Shown here: piece by piece, positions 33,721-45,172 of the stretch
How positions within the stretch are numbered: position 1 is the stretch's first letter
Layout: every line of letters begins with the position of its first letter
DNA from: Fragum whitleyi
Lineage: Eukaryota; Mollusca; Bivalvia; Cardiida; Cardiidae
DNA length: 64,000 nt
Direction of reading: 5' to 3'
Assembly: GCA_948146395.1 (NCBI GenBank)
Contig: OX411552.1
Span: forward strand, 413,501 to 477,500
Notes under the pieces: model-generated
The model's input: the letters and a program-made list of their open reading frames with translations, nothing else
What the model was told of the DNA's origin: nothing
The model's database searches: none
Position numbers and translations under genes: made by a program

Positions 33721-33800
33721 TGGTGTCCGTGGTCTAGAGGTAGAGCGTCGGCCTCTTGACTCAAAGGCCCTGAGTTCGATTCCCGGGAGCGGCTATCGAT
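33721..33800 (+). mobile_element. tRNA-like sequence, probably SINE head
   Basis: TGGTCTAGAGGTAGAGCGTC has a box A-like core and GAGTTCGATTCCCGGGAG has box B. The anticodon arm GGCCT..AGGCC would have a ten-base loop, and there is no matching acceptor stem, so a working tRNA gene is unlikely. Confidence 0.45.
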
Positions 33801-34799
33801 CTTGGTTCTTTCATTGGCCCACAAATTCGGCGCGAGTACTGGTGAATTTTCCAGGAAGCATAATCGAGAGGGATTAATCTTGTTTCCCAATCGATGTAAA
33901 ATAAATAGTTTTAAACCAATCGATAATTGTTGCCTGAATAACAGCATATAACAATGGGAATGATTGCTGCGAGCCCAAATAGGCTCTAATACATGGTTAA
34001 CCTTCCGAGCGCATAATGAAGACTATGGTCAGACAGTGCAGATGCACAGTCTTGTCAGAGGCTTTGCTTTGCGTACATGTGAAATTGTTGGAAATGTCAC
34101 GCGCTGACTAAGACATACAGCTGGATACGAATATCGCTATTATCTGCCATACAGCGTTTCATATAATGATTCCAGTGACCTTTACAATTCATCTAGATGC
34201 TCGAATTGCTCCAATTGCCGTCTAGAAATATTGTAATGCTGTAAGCGTAATCACTATATCATCACCGTGTTTGATTTAAGGGCGCCATTCTCAAACTGAG
34301 GGTCAATTATTATCCCGAATATGGCCATTAGATATGACAAGAACGGAAAGGAAATATAATTAATCGAGTTTCTGAGATGGCGTATCGATCAGGTCCTGGC
34401 AGCCATTAGGACGATCAGTCATTCGGATATTCTCGGATAAATGTGATTTCCAAATAGAGGGTGCAAGAACTAGAAATTCTTGTAATATTCTTCATGATTC
34501 CACTTGCCGTTCAAGGATATGATTCACCGCAACAAAATTATAGCATTTGAAAGAAAGTTCAAATTACCCTATGTTAATTTTATCTTTTCAAGGGAGGATT
34601 CTTTTAACAATTCAAATTATTATCAAAGGGTGTACAAATCGTTCGCCTATCCACAGAAAAATATGACGGTTTAAGAAGAATATGATAATCTTGTAAGATG
34701 AATGAAACTTATTGGTCCCCCTACCGACTTAAATCTCCATTTCATAGGGTTTTAAAATTCGTTAAAACTATTTCATGTATGTCCTGACATTTTGTTCGT
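33801..34799. other. Intergenic with small hairpin element at 34003-34105
   Basis: GACTATGGTCAGACAGTGCA..TGCACAGTCTTGTCAGAGGC is a hairpin whose flank GTGAAATTGTTGGAAATGTC matches 24590-24610 in reverse. The rest is unremarkable. Confidence 0.35.
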
Positions 34800-34960
34800 T
34801 TCGCGTGAACGCAAGGTCGTCTGTCAGTACGTCCGTAAACGTTACCTTAAAAAAACTTTTAATCGGAAATTACTGGATGATTTTCAATTAATAGTCACAT
34901 AAATGATCCTTTGGTGTACCTCTTTCGACATTGTTCAAGAATTTTTGACCGAACACTTTA
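34800..34960. repeat. Fragment of the TTTAGCTCCACTGGCTGAAAG element
   Basis: CGTCCGTAAACGTTACCTTA, AAATTACTGGATGATTTTCA and AATGATCCTTTGG..CCTCTTTCGACATTGTTCAA follow the start of the elements at 8995 and 11935. Only the first ~160 bases are present. Confidence 0.6.
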
Positions 34961-35088
34961 TGCAGTTATTGGGTTGTTGTTAATTATATTTGTGTTGTTT
35001 GTACTAAGCAACCATATTCTTTACGACCGCTTTTTGGTGGTCTCGTAAGTTGTCGCTTTATACAAGTTTTACTGTACAAGCATTCAAG

Positions 35089-35121
<33 letters not shown>
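35089..35121 (+). repeat. (GTT)n microsatellite
   Basis: About eleven GTT trinucleotides in a row. Confidence 0.95.
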
Positions 35122-35122
<1 letters not shown>

Positions 35123-35452
35123 GTGAAGAGATGGTCCACGCCTTGTATCGATGTGAACCTTTTCACAGCTGGTACAATTAGAAGGGAATGGGTCTCTATG
35201 CTGATTTTTTTCTGTTTGATGAATCTTATTGGAAAATTCTCGTGAATTATTCAGAAACCGTAAAAAATAATCTTTAATAGAGCTGTTTCTATTCTGAAAT
35301 TGGCCCTACGCTGGTCCATCATTAGTGAAGACGAATTGATGTCCTCCAAAAATACGTCCTTTAATTGTTAATTTAATCCTTCTATGTGTGCAAAAAATGC
35401 GCCCTTTTTTAAGATATTACTGAACGAGAAATACTAAGTGAAATGTGGACAT

Positions 35453-35615
35453 TAAGGTAGTGGACCCGTAGTACTTACGCAACGTTTCGGATGTCATAAA
35501 CTTTATCCGAGTTAACCGAAGTTTCCAATTGATTTCATTAGAAAACTCTGTGAACATTGTGAAAGATAAGTACTTCAGAAATGTTGCAGAACTATTACGG
35601 GTCTCACTACCTTAA
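35453..35615. mobile_element. GGTAGTGGACC palindromic MITE, copy 4
   Basis: TTAAGGTAGTGGACCCGTAG at the left and GGGTCTCACTACCTTAA at the right, with the centre TTTCCAATTGATTTCATTAG. It is followed by a short partial duplicate of its end (ACGGGTTTCACTGTCTTAA at 35621-35640). Confidence 0.85.
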
Positions 35616-36116
35616 TTGATTACGGGTTTCACTGTCTTAATTGCGTTTAAAAATATTTATAATCTACCTATTTATTTCCTGTTCTTTTTGGCCGAATGAA
35701 AGAAGTATTAAAGTGATGGCGTGTTTTCCGTCTGATAGCACAATACTGGAATAATTATTATTTTCATACCTGCCTATTAGTCTCCAAAAAGTGGACATTT
35801 TAGGCCAGGTTCATTGGATATCTTCAAACTTGCTCAAAACTATTGTACCGTTAATAAAGACCATTTCTTTTAAAAATGAGACCGGCCCACTAAGTATCAC
35901 AGAAGTGGTGACGATTCAAAGTAATACCTACAACATTAGGTTTGAAACAAAGAGGGTACAATTCAAAAACATTCTTAACCAAATGGCAGTAATTTCCATG
36001 ATGTCCCATTTGGTTCAGACAGGGCATATTCTTTTAAACAAAAATGGGGAAATCGTTCAATCTTTTCTTCTGATAATTAATACATGTTTAAGACTAAAAC
36101 GTTATCTTTCCTTTTT

Positions 36117-36384
36117 TGTATATACGTGACCCGTCACGCGAAAAGGGGCCATCTAAAAACTCGATGAAATAGATACATAGAAAGAAGATTGGTTCCAGCA
36201 TAGGCCAACCAGAAGGCTAATTTTGAAATACAAAGGAAGGCAGAAACATCATTCTAGATTCAGAAAATGTGTTATTTGCGAAAAAGTTTGACCCTGGTCA
36301 GCCTGTGCGATCTGCGCAGTCTGACCAGGGACGTCCATTTTCGCACTTACCAGATGGTCCCTTTTAGTGTGACTGGTCACATAT
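36117..36384. mobile_element. MITE with CACGCGAAAAGGGACCATCT ends, copy 2
   Basis: TATACGTGACCCGTCACGCG then AAAAGGGGCCATCT at the left, and CAGATGGTCCCTTTTAGTGT then GACTGGTCACATAT at the right. The inner hairpin is GACCCTGGTCAGCCTGTGCG..GCGCAGTCTGACCAGGG. Confidence 0.85.
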
Positions 36385-37076
36385 TTCTCCGTAAAAAAAG
36401 TAAAAAAAAAATAAAAAAAAGAGATCTGTTTCGGTCATCCAGCCACATACATCGGCGTAATTCTTTAGTATAGAGTCGTAGAGCAACAACTGTTTCTATT
36501 AATGCGATTTATCTGAACTTTACACATTCTTATGCAACTATAATATCAACCTATAAGCAAAGATCTATTACTATGACATTCATACATTGGAATTCCGAGC
36601 AGACTTTGTTTGCATGATGTACTACTTTCATACGCACATCTAGATGGTCTTTGACTTGTTTTATCATGTCGCAGCTCATAAGTAAAGAAAAGACAACAAG
36701 GTTATGCAAATAATCTGGCCATACCGAGGTCTGAACGACCTTTGTGATCTCACACGATTTTTGTGTTTAAACAATAACAATGGCGCCTAATTAATGGTTT
36801 ATTTCGCGGCTCTAGAGGCCTCATCTTTCGTGTAGCAATTTGTTAAATGAGTAAAAAATGAAATATCCAAACAAGGCATGTCTTAAATCAAACAGACCTG
36901 GCCTACAGCAAATTTTAATTAATATAGAACATAACAATCGCTTGAGTTGCTTTGATCTTCAAAATAACAACTCCCAAAGAACAAGACTAGAAAGGGAAAA
37001 GTTAATATTTTATTGCGCATAAAACATATGAAGGTGTTATAGTCTCGACACGGAACAAGTGCTGAAGGCATGTTTC
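36385..37076. other. Intergenic, A-rich run then unremarkable
   Basis: 36395-36422 is A-rich. No gene or repeat border found. Confidence 0.35.
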
Positions 37077-37517
37077 TACAGTTAATAACATCTTGAAATT
37101 GACATTCACCCCAATCAAAACCATTCTAACTCGCTCACTAAGCGTTCCAATAATTCATTACAAACACTCACTCAAACCATTCAAAAACGCTCAAACCCAT
37201 CGAAAAATGTAGAATGAAAAATGTCATTCAAAATAAATTTCGATAGAGAAAAATCGCGATTTCACTGACATAGTTCAACTTGTGAGCGTTTCGTAGGTTT
37301 TTGAAGAAAAAGGCAGCTATGTATAGAACTTGAAAGCAGTTTTTATTAAAGGGAGGTAATCAATATCGCAAATTTTTTTCATTCTGAAAAAAAATTTCGA
37401 TAAAGGATTACCTCCCATTAAATTCACTCAAAACTCGCTCCTCACATTCAATCATTTTCATTCCTTAATCAATCCAAAATCATTCACCTTGTCTATTTAA
37501 CGTTGTTGTTAACTGTA
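37077..37517. mobile_element. Palindromic CAGTTAAAAACATC MITE, copy 5
   Basis: CTACAGTTAATAACATCTTG at the left and ACGTTGTTGTTAACTGTA at the right. TA-CAGT / ACTG-TA at the two ends gives the TA flank. The centre is AAAGGGAGGTAATCAATATC..GGATTACCTCCCATT. Confidence 0.88.
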
Positions 37518-37785
37518 TGTATTTAATTTGTATCTTTGGATACAAATTAATTAAAAAACATGTTATAAAAGAGGAGATATTAATCTACTGCTTACAACGT
37601 GTGAATAATGATATTTTTGGATAAATTATTTCACAAGAAAACGAGGCATTTGTGTTTCGTCAGAAAGTTGTCTTTTCATAATAGTTTCTGCAGCCCTTTA
37701 GCCGAATTAATTTCTTATTTTTCAGTGCCCCTCCCCCTCCCTCCTTCCCAACTTTCAAAAATAATAATTGTCAATAACTGTTCTT

Positions 37786-38219
37786 ACAGTTAAAAACATC
37801 GTGAAATTGACATTCATCTCGACCGAAACCATTCTAAATCGCTCTCTCAAGGCTCCATTCATTTCAATCACTCACTCAAACTAATTTAAACGCTCAAAAA
37901 TTACAGAAAAAAATTATTAGATCAAGGACTATCTTCAAAAGAGATATACATGTAGCTAGAAAAAAATGGCGATTCAAATGAAATATCAGAAATTAAAAGC
38001 GCCTGATTGGTTCCTGAATAAATATTAAGATATTTATAAAACTTGTATAACTATTTTATCAAAGAGAAGTAAAAAATATCGCTAATTTTGTTCATTTGAA
38101 ACAAAATTAGCGATATTAGATTACCTCCCTTTCATTTCACTCAAAACTCACTCATCTCACTCATTCAATTTCATTCCAAAATCATTTACCCTGTCAATTT
38201 TACGATGTTTTTAACTGTA
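37786..38219. mobile_element. Palindromic CAGTTAAAAACATC MITE, copy 6 (best preserved)
   Basis: TACAGTTAAAAACATCGTGA at the left and TACGATGTTTTTAACTGTA at the right are a near-perfect inverted pair with TA at both edges. The central GCTAATTTTGTTC..GAACAAAATTAGCG is bounded by a GAAGTAAAAAATATC word and ATTACCTCCCTT. Confidence 0.9.
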
Positions 38220-38825
38220 CATCAGAAAAATACTCTAAAAGAAGTCTAAATGAAGGATACTGAAAACGATATATTTGTCGAAATTCCTCTGCTTGTATTT
38301 AATGATATCCACGATACGGAGGAGTTTTGAAATGTCGAGTCTAAAAAATACCTCAAACAACAACCTCTTTTGTTTGCCTAATGTTTGATGTTATTTGTGA
38401 GTCTTATGGGTCTATAGAACTCTAGTAGAAATGTCTTGTGGCAATACCTGGGCGGTGATAGAAAATTAATTTGATGACAATATAGATTCTGTTATAGATA
38501 ACTTCAGTCCTTTGATTATAGGCAAATAGAGTGGACACTGTCATGAGAAATTTGACCTGTTAAAGAGTGACTATTGATGAGATTTAGAAACTACCACACT
38601 TGCTGACTTGTTACTATGCAACTTTCAGCGTTTTAAAGAAGGCTTCTTCCTTATAAACTAAAAACATCATCACCCCATGTAAATCCCTTTTGTGTATTCA
38701 TACGGCGTGATTGGATTTTTGATTTCATACTTTCAAGAAATACGAAATATATGTTCTCTCCTCAATTTTGGGGTGTTAAACAGTTAAAGCAAAATAAAAA
38801 TCTTTTGTATGGCTGTCTTTCCCTT
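38220..38825. other. Intergenic, nothing recognised
   Basis: Unremarkable AT-rich sequence. Confidence 0.35.
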
Positions 38826-39066
38826 TTATTTGTTTGTTGGGTTATACGCCGCTTTTAACATTATTTCAGTCATATCGCACCAATCAATTGGTTCCAAGTA
38901 TTTCTCACACCAGTTCTACCATTTCATCATTTCCTAGCACCCAACTACATGTATTATCCTAAATAGCTCTACGATTATCAAACCATTGGTTGGAGGCAAA
39001 TAATCGGAAAGGATCGAACTCTTGAGATTAACAGTCCGACGCGATACCAACTGCGCTATGGCGGCT
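38826..39066 (-). mobile_element. tRNA-derived SINE family 2, full-length copy
   Basis: Read on the minus strand, the head AGCCGCCATAGCGCAGTTGG has a near-consensus box A. GGACTGTTAATCTC resembles a tRNA-Asn anticodon arm (GTT), and GAGTTCGATCC is box B. The body ends ATGACTGAAATAATGTTAAA followed by AGCGGCGTATAACCC and a CAAACAAATAAA tail. The acceptor stem does not close, so it is a SINE and not a tRNA gene. Confidence 0.8.
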
Positions 39067-39530
39067 TATCTTTTATTTGTCTGTTTGTCATTGTGATCAC
39101 TCTACTGAAAATGGACATGGGATTATGATGGTTATATTCTCGGTCTAAAACTCTCATTAAGTGGCGACATATTCCATCTTGTTGACATTAAAAATGGGAG
39201 GAAATTCACGAGGTGAGGTGTCTGTATTCAGTCTGAGGTACAGATAAGAGGGGTTAAAGCTAGTCTAAAATCTCTGTTTCTCAATGAGACTCTTTGTTGT
39301 GGGTACTCATTTGAATTGTCTTGACAAGACGATTCTAATGAGAACCCGCAAACAAGAATTTGGGGAAGGGTTGTTGAAATATTGAAATTTGAAATCCAAA
39401 TTACACACTCGATCTGTTGCTCCGATTCTATCTTCGGGAAACAATCAATAATTATGAAACACAGTGTGCTTTGGATTACATAAGTGTCATCGTTGTCGTT
39501 GTTGCTGATGTTATTGCTGCAACTGCTACA

Positions 39531-39560
39531 ATTGTTGTTGTTGTTGTTGTTGTTGTTGTC
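39531..39560 (+). repeat. (TTG)n microsatellite
   Basis: About ten TTG units, preceded by imperfect GTTGTCGTTGTTGCTG. It encodes the Asn run of a minus-strand open frame that I do not regard as a gene. Confidence 0.95.
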
Positions 39561-39649
39561 AATAATCCAATGTAAAGTTAGAAAGGCGTTGAATAGAAAT
39601 ATGTTTTCCATCACTGGAGAAGCGATCATGTGGAAACTCCGAAAAATAA

Positions 39650-39836
39650 TTATTTGAAAAAGAGATTTGTTCAAGTATATGTCAACCTGAGGACTCATTT
39701 CAAAAACGCTTTCACGGAAAGGTAGAATGGTCAATATTGATTCAGAAAACCAGCCAACTGCGTATAGTTACGATCATTGTCTATATGCCTATATGCCCCT
39801 TTCGCTTGGCGGGTTACATATGTTTTGTTTAAAGAA
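39650..39836. mobile_element. Diverged copy of the CACGCGAAAAGGGACC MITE
   Basis: GTCAACCTGAGGACTCATTT, ACGCTTTCACGGAAAGGTAG and ATTGATTCAGAAAA follow 10535-10612. The end CCCCTTTCGCTTGGCGGGTT then ACATAT resembles the terminal repeat. The middle is lost. Confidence 0.5.
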
Positions 39837-39924
39837 TAATAAAATATTGTCAAGAACTCATATCATATATTATTAGCAAGATGCGATAAAAAATGTATAA
39901 CACGTACTCAGTGTTTTATATAAA

Positions 39925-40010
39925 AACATTATCTAACGAGGTTGGGGGAATTGATCATTTTCGAGGCTCTGCTGAGACAATTATCAATTCCCACAACCGA
40001 GTTAGATAAT
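39925..40010. repeat. Inverted repeat TTATCTAACGAGGTTG / CAACCGAGTTAGATAA
   Basis: The arms of ~30 bases (ATTATCTAACGAGGTTGGGG; AATTCCCACAACCGAGTTAG) surround about 35 bases. A second inverted repeat follows at 40138-40196. Confidence 0.65.
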
Positions 40011-40137
40011 TATTCTTCGTACAATACACTAAATGCGTAAAATATTTATCTTATAACCTCTATTTGCCTTGTTTCCGTCGATGTTTCTAATAGAAATGTA
40101 AGTTACTGAAAAATTAGCGCATTGTGTCATTGTTCTA

Positions 40138-40196
40138 AAAATATCCATGTGATATCATAAAAGATATCATATGGGATGTTATCACACGGATATTTG
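40138..40196. repeat. Inverted repeat AATATCCATGTGATATCA
   Basis: AAATATCCATGTGATATCAT pairs with TGTTATCACACGGATATTTG, with the inner palindrome ATATCATAAAAGATATCAT. Together with 39925-40010 it may be the inside of one larger palindromic element. Confidence 0.6.
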
Positions 40197-40793
40197 TATA
40201 GTGACAAGTTAAATTACACTCCATACTTCATATAAAAAATAACGACGGACATATTGGCATTACGGCGACTTGAATCTAGCTCAGTCCTGAAATATGTTCA
40301 ATTGAATTTAGAGCTATCCTAATGTATTTTTGACAAAGGATTGGTAGAAAAAACCATGCACATTCCTTAAGATGGTTTATGGTAGGGTCCGGAGATGAAA
40401 TAAATAACGGGAGGGGAAAATAATGGCAATTATACACGCACTGTTCTCGTAAAATATCCGGGCCAATCCATAAAAGGATCAAATATACGATGAACAAAAA
40501 ATCTAATTTGGCATTTGAATTCTCTAACAAGATAATACGCTGTCCACTGATGAACGTATGTAGAAATTATAGATAGATTTCCCGGGTTTTATTACTAGGT
40601 TTTACGAGGAAATTTCTCGTCTGTTCGGACTTTATGATATTCAATAGATCCTTGTATAACCGAGATATTGTGTAAAAATGATTCTCAAACACCTGTAGAA
40701 CTTGACCACCCTATAAGCTGTCCAATATTGACCTCTTTAAACAGTTATCTCTCAATCAGTTACAATTCCAATATATTTTAAACATATCAAAAT

Positions 40794-40975
40794 TACAGTC
40801 AAACCTGTTTTAGCAACCTCCGGAATACAGCAAGCAACCTCTCTGAAGCAAGCGGCCACTAATTTCAAAAGCAACCAATTACACTGAAATTGACCTGTAT
40901 TAAGCAAGCACCTACCTTAAGCGAGCACTTTTTACAATGTCACTGTGGTGCTTGCTTAAGACAGGTTTGACTGTA
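40794..40975. mobile_element. Tc1-type MITE with CAGTCAAACCTGT ends
   Basis: TACAGTCAAACCTGTTTTAG at the left and TTAAGACAGGTTTGACTGTA at the right, with TA at both edges. The inner arms GCAAGCACCTACCTTAAGCG / GTGGTGCTTGCTTAAG. About 182 bp, non-coding. Relics are likely near 30185-30500 and 34998-35085. Confidence 0.85.
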
Positions 40976-41149
40976 AAAGATTTGGATAAAGTCATTTCGA
41001 TCCTTTGTAAGAGAAAAACGAGGAGATCCTAAGGCTTAAGCAAAGAAAACAATGAACAAGGGACAAAAACCCCAGTTTTCAAGACATGTTTTTTATATTT
41101 ATTATTATCATTTTTAATCTATTTTTCAAGCACGTCGAAACACAAGCCC

Positions 41150-41280
41150 TTCGTTCTTTATGGCGAAACGGTGTAAACTGTTTGCAAATTATACCCCGCT
41201 TTGCACGTGCTCTTGCGTGCAAAGCGGGTTACAATTTGCAAACAGTTCGCACCGTTTTGTCATTCTGAACGCAGAACAAG
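41150..41280. mobile_element. Hairpin MITE, GCAAACTGTTTGC family, copy 4
   Basis: TTTATGGCGAAACGGTGTAA and CTGTTTGCAAATTATACCCC pair with TTGCAAACAGTTCGCACCGT. The tip CCGCTTTGCACGTGCTCTTG / CGTGCAAAGCGG is a strong hairpin. Confidence 0.88.
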
Positions 41281-42890
41281 CTTTTATTTAAAAGATAACA
41301 GATATTCGTGGGATACAATTAAATGCATGGTTCTTTTAACAGGCAGCATTGCTATAAAATAGAATTACAGTCTATGAATGGCTGAAGAATCTCTTTTTAT
41401 CGACAGCCTTCGCATAAAGGAAGAAAAAATATAATCTTATATCTTCGTTGGAGAAATTAATTAAACAAACATATTCTTTGTGGCAATTCCTTGCCTCTTT
41501 ATGGCATTTTCTTCAGAAACGTCACTCAATTATTTCTATTCATCGTCTTTCGCTGCTCTCGCGTTGACTTCTTGCCATTTATTGAACCCATCAAATCAAA
41601 CAACCTATTATCACGTGACTTGGATAATTTTCTTCCTTTACTTTTTCTCAGATAACGAAATCTTAAAATGGACAGAACAGAAGCAGTCGATTATTATGAT
41701 TAAAGTTGTAGAAGAGAAGTGTATAATTGAATAAAAACAAAGGCTATATTAGAAGATGAAAAACCTTTTAAAAAGAAAAAAAATCGTTTGTTTACGCAAA
41801 ATATTCAAGAGCATCAACTGACCAGAGATCAAACTACCAATTTCAATATCGTTGATTATCTGCTAAAACCTCGAAACTCGTATAAATCTGTAGTAACGAG
41901 GTTGCGAGGTTTCGGAAAAATACCGACAATATTGAAAACGATTGTAAGACCCTAAAATATCGACTGTTTGACTTGCAGTTTCGCATATCTATCTTTGTGA
42001 ATTTAGTGCTCTAGTTTTAAGTTGGCCGACTTACACAGAGTATTTCATCACGAGTTCTTGGGCCTGTTTTACTAAATATCTTACGATCATTTTTTTTTTT
42101 TTCGTAAGACAATCGTGCATTTCTTCTATCTAATTCTAAAACTTATTACCAAAGCTTCGTTTAAGCTATATTTAGGATATTAAAGAATCTAACAGCGATT
42201 TTCGAATTTTGATAAAACATAATACAAAATTTAAGTAAAGAAAATGTCTTCAAACAAGGACGTCGTTTGTGTAAAGGATTCGTAATTCCTTTACTTTTCT
42301 GAGAACATCAAAACGCGATTAATGCGATTCCATTATGAAATCAAAATACGAATATTTCATTCTGAAATACGAATATTCTGACTGCCGACATGATTCTTCC
42401 ATTAAAGAGAAATAAAGTTACATTCCGGAAGTCAATAAAAATGGGAATACTAATTTACTAATTTTCGATTCATTTTATAAATTACCTCTTTGTCGGGGCA
42501 ATGGTTGCTCGAATGATTATGTCTTCAATAAAATGAAGAAAAAAAGGTGAAATATGGCCAGAGAGATATTGCCGGAAACCGTACAAAATGTAGCCATTGG
42601 TAACTTGATTGCATATTTCCGGTTTGTATTCATTGGATGACATTTCTGAGCTATAAATGTCTTTTATATCAAAGAGGATCCATCGACCTTTCCTAAATTG
42701 AGGTGAGTATAGCTGCTTTCTGACAAAGATACGTAATTTCTATATTAGTAAGAAAGCTTTCGATTATAGTGGCTAATTAGTTTTATTTCCGTGTTAAACT
42801 CCATTTTTCTCTAAATGAGGTCTTTGTTTTCATCTGATTCTTTTACATGGTACACTTTTAGAAGAAGGGAATACGCAAAAGATCTCTCAC
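41281..42890. other. Intergenic, nothing recognised
   Basis: AT-rich, with an inverted repeat of about 12 bases at 41869-41915 (AACCTCGAAACTCG / CGAGGTTGCGAGGTT). No gene. Confidence 0.35.
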
Positions 42891-43050
42891 TAAAGGCAGT
42901 GGACCCCTAATAGTTCCGCAACGTTTCGGAAGTTATGAACTTTAACAGTGTTAACCGAGGTTGCCTAATGATTTTATTATGAAACCTCGGTTACCATTGT
43001 GAAATATCATGAACCCCGAAATATTGTGGAACTATATGGGTCAACTTTAT
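42891..43050. mobile_element. GGTAGTGGACC palindromic MITE, copy 5
   Basis: TAAAGGCAGTGGACCCCTAA, AGTTCCGCAACGTTTCGGAA and GTTAACCGAGGTTGCCTAAT..ATGAAACCTCGGTTACC follow the family. The right end GGGTCAACTTTAT is decayed. Confidence 0.75.
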
Positions 43051-43135
43051 GAAAAAATACGTGTGCGCTTTATTTTTGAATATAGAAATTCGCATTTACA
43101 GCTAAGCATACTCTTAAATCGAATGGCATAGTTTA

Positions 43136-43382
43136 TTAACCCTTGTCATGCTGAACCCGGAATATTCCTGCCTTGGCAGGAGCTATAGACAAACATCAGC
43201 CTGCACATATGTACAGTCTGATATTGGTCTACACCACCTGTTTCTCACTTTCAAACCAGAATTGTCATTAGATTTAGTTTTTCAATAAATATTGACCTAA
43301 AGTTGGGACTTTCGGTGCATTTTGCCCTTTAATTTTGATTAAAATTTATAGCAAAAAATTTTTTTAGCATGACAAGGGTTAA
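43136..43382. mobile_element. TTAA-flanked MITE, TTAACCCTTGTCATGCT family, copy 2
   Basis: TTAACCCTTGTCATGCTGAA at the left and TTTAGCATGACAAGGGTTAA at the right. It is the inverse of the copy at 502-747, and its termini are better preserved. No ORF. Confidence 0.88.
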
Positions 43383-44315
43383 GGTACACAAAATCACATT
43401 GACTGACTCGCAGACCGGGTGATTGATGTTCCTCATGATATGTAGGACACGGGTTTAAGCCCTACCGTCACAGGAATGATTTATGGCAAGTCCTAGTTTA
43501 CCCTATTGTGCATTGTGATATAGTAGCAGTAGGTTATGGTCGCCAGGTCTCACTATTCGATGTGAAATCATGATGGTTGATCATTCGAGAGCAACTCTGA
43601 AAGATATGAGCTTTCGTCGGACTTGAATTGAAATAAAGCAGCGTACCCAAAGTTTATTTCTGCTACATCAAAAACATTTGGGTAGCGTATGAATAAATTA
43701 GGCCGCAAATTGTCCACGTAAGTCCAAAACTCTCGTACCTACAGCTTCAATAAAGTCATCGACGTTATTTAGGTTTTATCCCGAGGAAGATTTGAGTTCA
43801 TTTATGTTTGCAATCTTCCATGTAGATTAGATAGAAGAAAAAATAAAAGCTTTTCACAGATAACCACAGTATTTCTACGAACACATCGAAGTCAGTTGGT
43901 GAACGACGTTCTTGCAGCAAAGGTCATATAATCTTGATGTTGAGAAATCTAACTAAAGGCAAAAACCAATAGATATCGTGGATAATGAACCAAAAAGGAA
44001 TAAAAACTCAATTTGTAATAAACTTCCATATTCTACGATGCGATAAAATTGGTTTATACACGTGGCGAGTGACACGAGCCAGTTATTAAGGTAACTAGTT
44101 GGCAGCGAAATGTTTGTGGCTTCGAACAGGAAAAGCAATTATAGCCGATTGATTTTCGAAGGAAAAATGATGTTCCTTTCACATGAAAGGAGGATATAAA
44201 AAATTCTGATTTTGTTGCGAACTGAAAATTACATTGTTATCTGTTCATCAATACTTTGTCCTATTTACATGAGAGATCAACTAACGACGTAGATATGACT
44301 TCTATGTATACATAT
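43383..44315. other. Intergenic, nothing recognised
   Basis: No gene seen. A GGGTTTAAGCCCTACCG word near 43451 resembles a tRNA box B, perhaps another SINE relic. Confidence 0.3.
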
Positions 44316-44595
44316 CTGGCTCGTTGGTCAAATGGTTATCTTACTCGGCTCGTGATCTGATGGTTACGGGCTCGAGGCCCACCGACGGCGGGTAGTGTAT
44401 TTGGGAAGGACACTAGACAGAATGAGCCCCAGTCCACCTAGCTGTAAGGCGGGTAGCAGTTGTAAGAACCCATTGCCTCTCTCTCTCTCTATGTGCAGGT
44501 TAAGAAATGGAATGAATTAGGACAACGATGAAAATAAGAGTCATTCGACCCTTTATCGTGTTATCCTCGAGAAAAAAGTAAAGAAAAAAAAGAGA
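44316..44595 (+). mobile_element. tRNA-derived SINE, family 1, copy 2
   Basis: The head CTGGCTCGTTGGTCAAATGG and box B ACGGGCTCGAGGCCC are followed by the family body GGAAGGACACTAGACAGAAT, GGCGGGTAGCAG, CCATTGCCTCTCTC and CTATGTGCAG. It ends TCGTGTTATCCTCGAGAAAA and an A-rich tail. Matches 2691-2957 along its whole length. Confidence 0.85.
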
Positions 44596-45084
44596 GATAC
44601 TGGTTTTAGCTGCGTTTATATACATCAGTTGAATAAATAGGACTCTAGGGGTACAGATGAGAGGGTAAAATATTTGTTTAAATGCTACAGAATCTAAATG
44701 CTGGAAACCCTTGTCGAGACGATTCAAATGAGTACCAACAACATAAGTTTTCAGAGAGCATGATTTAAACATTTGAATATAAAATTGAAAATGTTTCCTT
44801 TGCTTGCAACTTTGGAACAAATAAAAGATATCTGATGTATAGAAATGGAGCAATTGTTCCGATAGTATCCCCACTCGATATAGATAGGGATACTAAGGGA
44901 CTGTCGAATTTTGTAGGCCGACATCGAACCTCCGTTATAGAAATATTTGAGCCTCACGGTGACACTGTATGACAACCTGTTGTGACGTTAATGTGTCGAG
45001 TTCCAACTACTTCAACTGGTCTAAATATGACACTGAATCATGTGTGTTTTATCATACTGCATTCTAGCATTTTCATTGGTTAAT

Positions 45085-45172
45085 GCTCGCCTACGGATCG
45101 GGTGACATCATTTTTTCCAGCCGGGAATAAATCGTCATACACCCCGGCAAGAAACCGTATAACAAATAATGT
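45085..45172. repeat. CGGATCGGGTGACATCATTT repeat end, copy 2
   Basis: GCCTACGGATCGGGTGACAT, CCGGGAATAAATCGTCATAC and CGGCAAGAAACCGTATAACA are the reverse complement of 33622-33720. Confidence 0.65.

Noticed and set aside
33721..33800. tRNA gene candidate with clear box A and box B
   Set aside because: The anticodon arm would need a ten-base loop and no acceptor stem closes, so it was called a SINE-type sequence.
35791..36129. 112-residue plus-strand open frame
   Set aside because: It ends inside a MITE terminus and shows no recognisable content.
39000..39066. tRNA-Asn-like sequence on the minus strand
   Set aside because: Box A, a GTT anticodon and box B are present, but the acceptor stem fails and the sequence continues into a SINE body shared with other copies.
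39228..39734. 168-residue minus-strand open frame with an Asn run
   Set aside because: The Asn run is the (TTG)n microsatellite and the 5' part lies in a decayed MITE; no recognisable protein.
44500..44874. 124-residue minus-strand open frame
   Set aside because: Part of it is antisense to a SINE; the remainder is unrecognisable.
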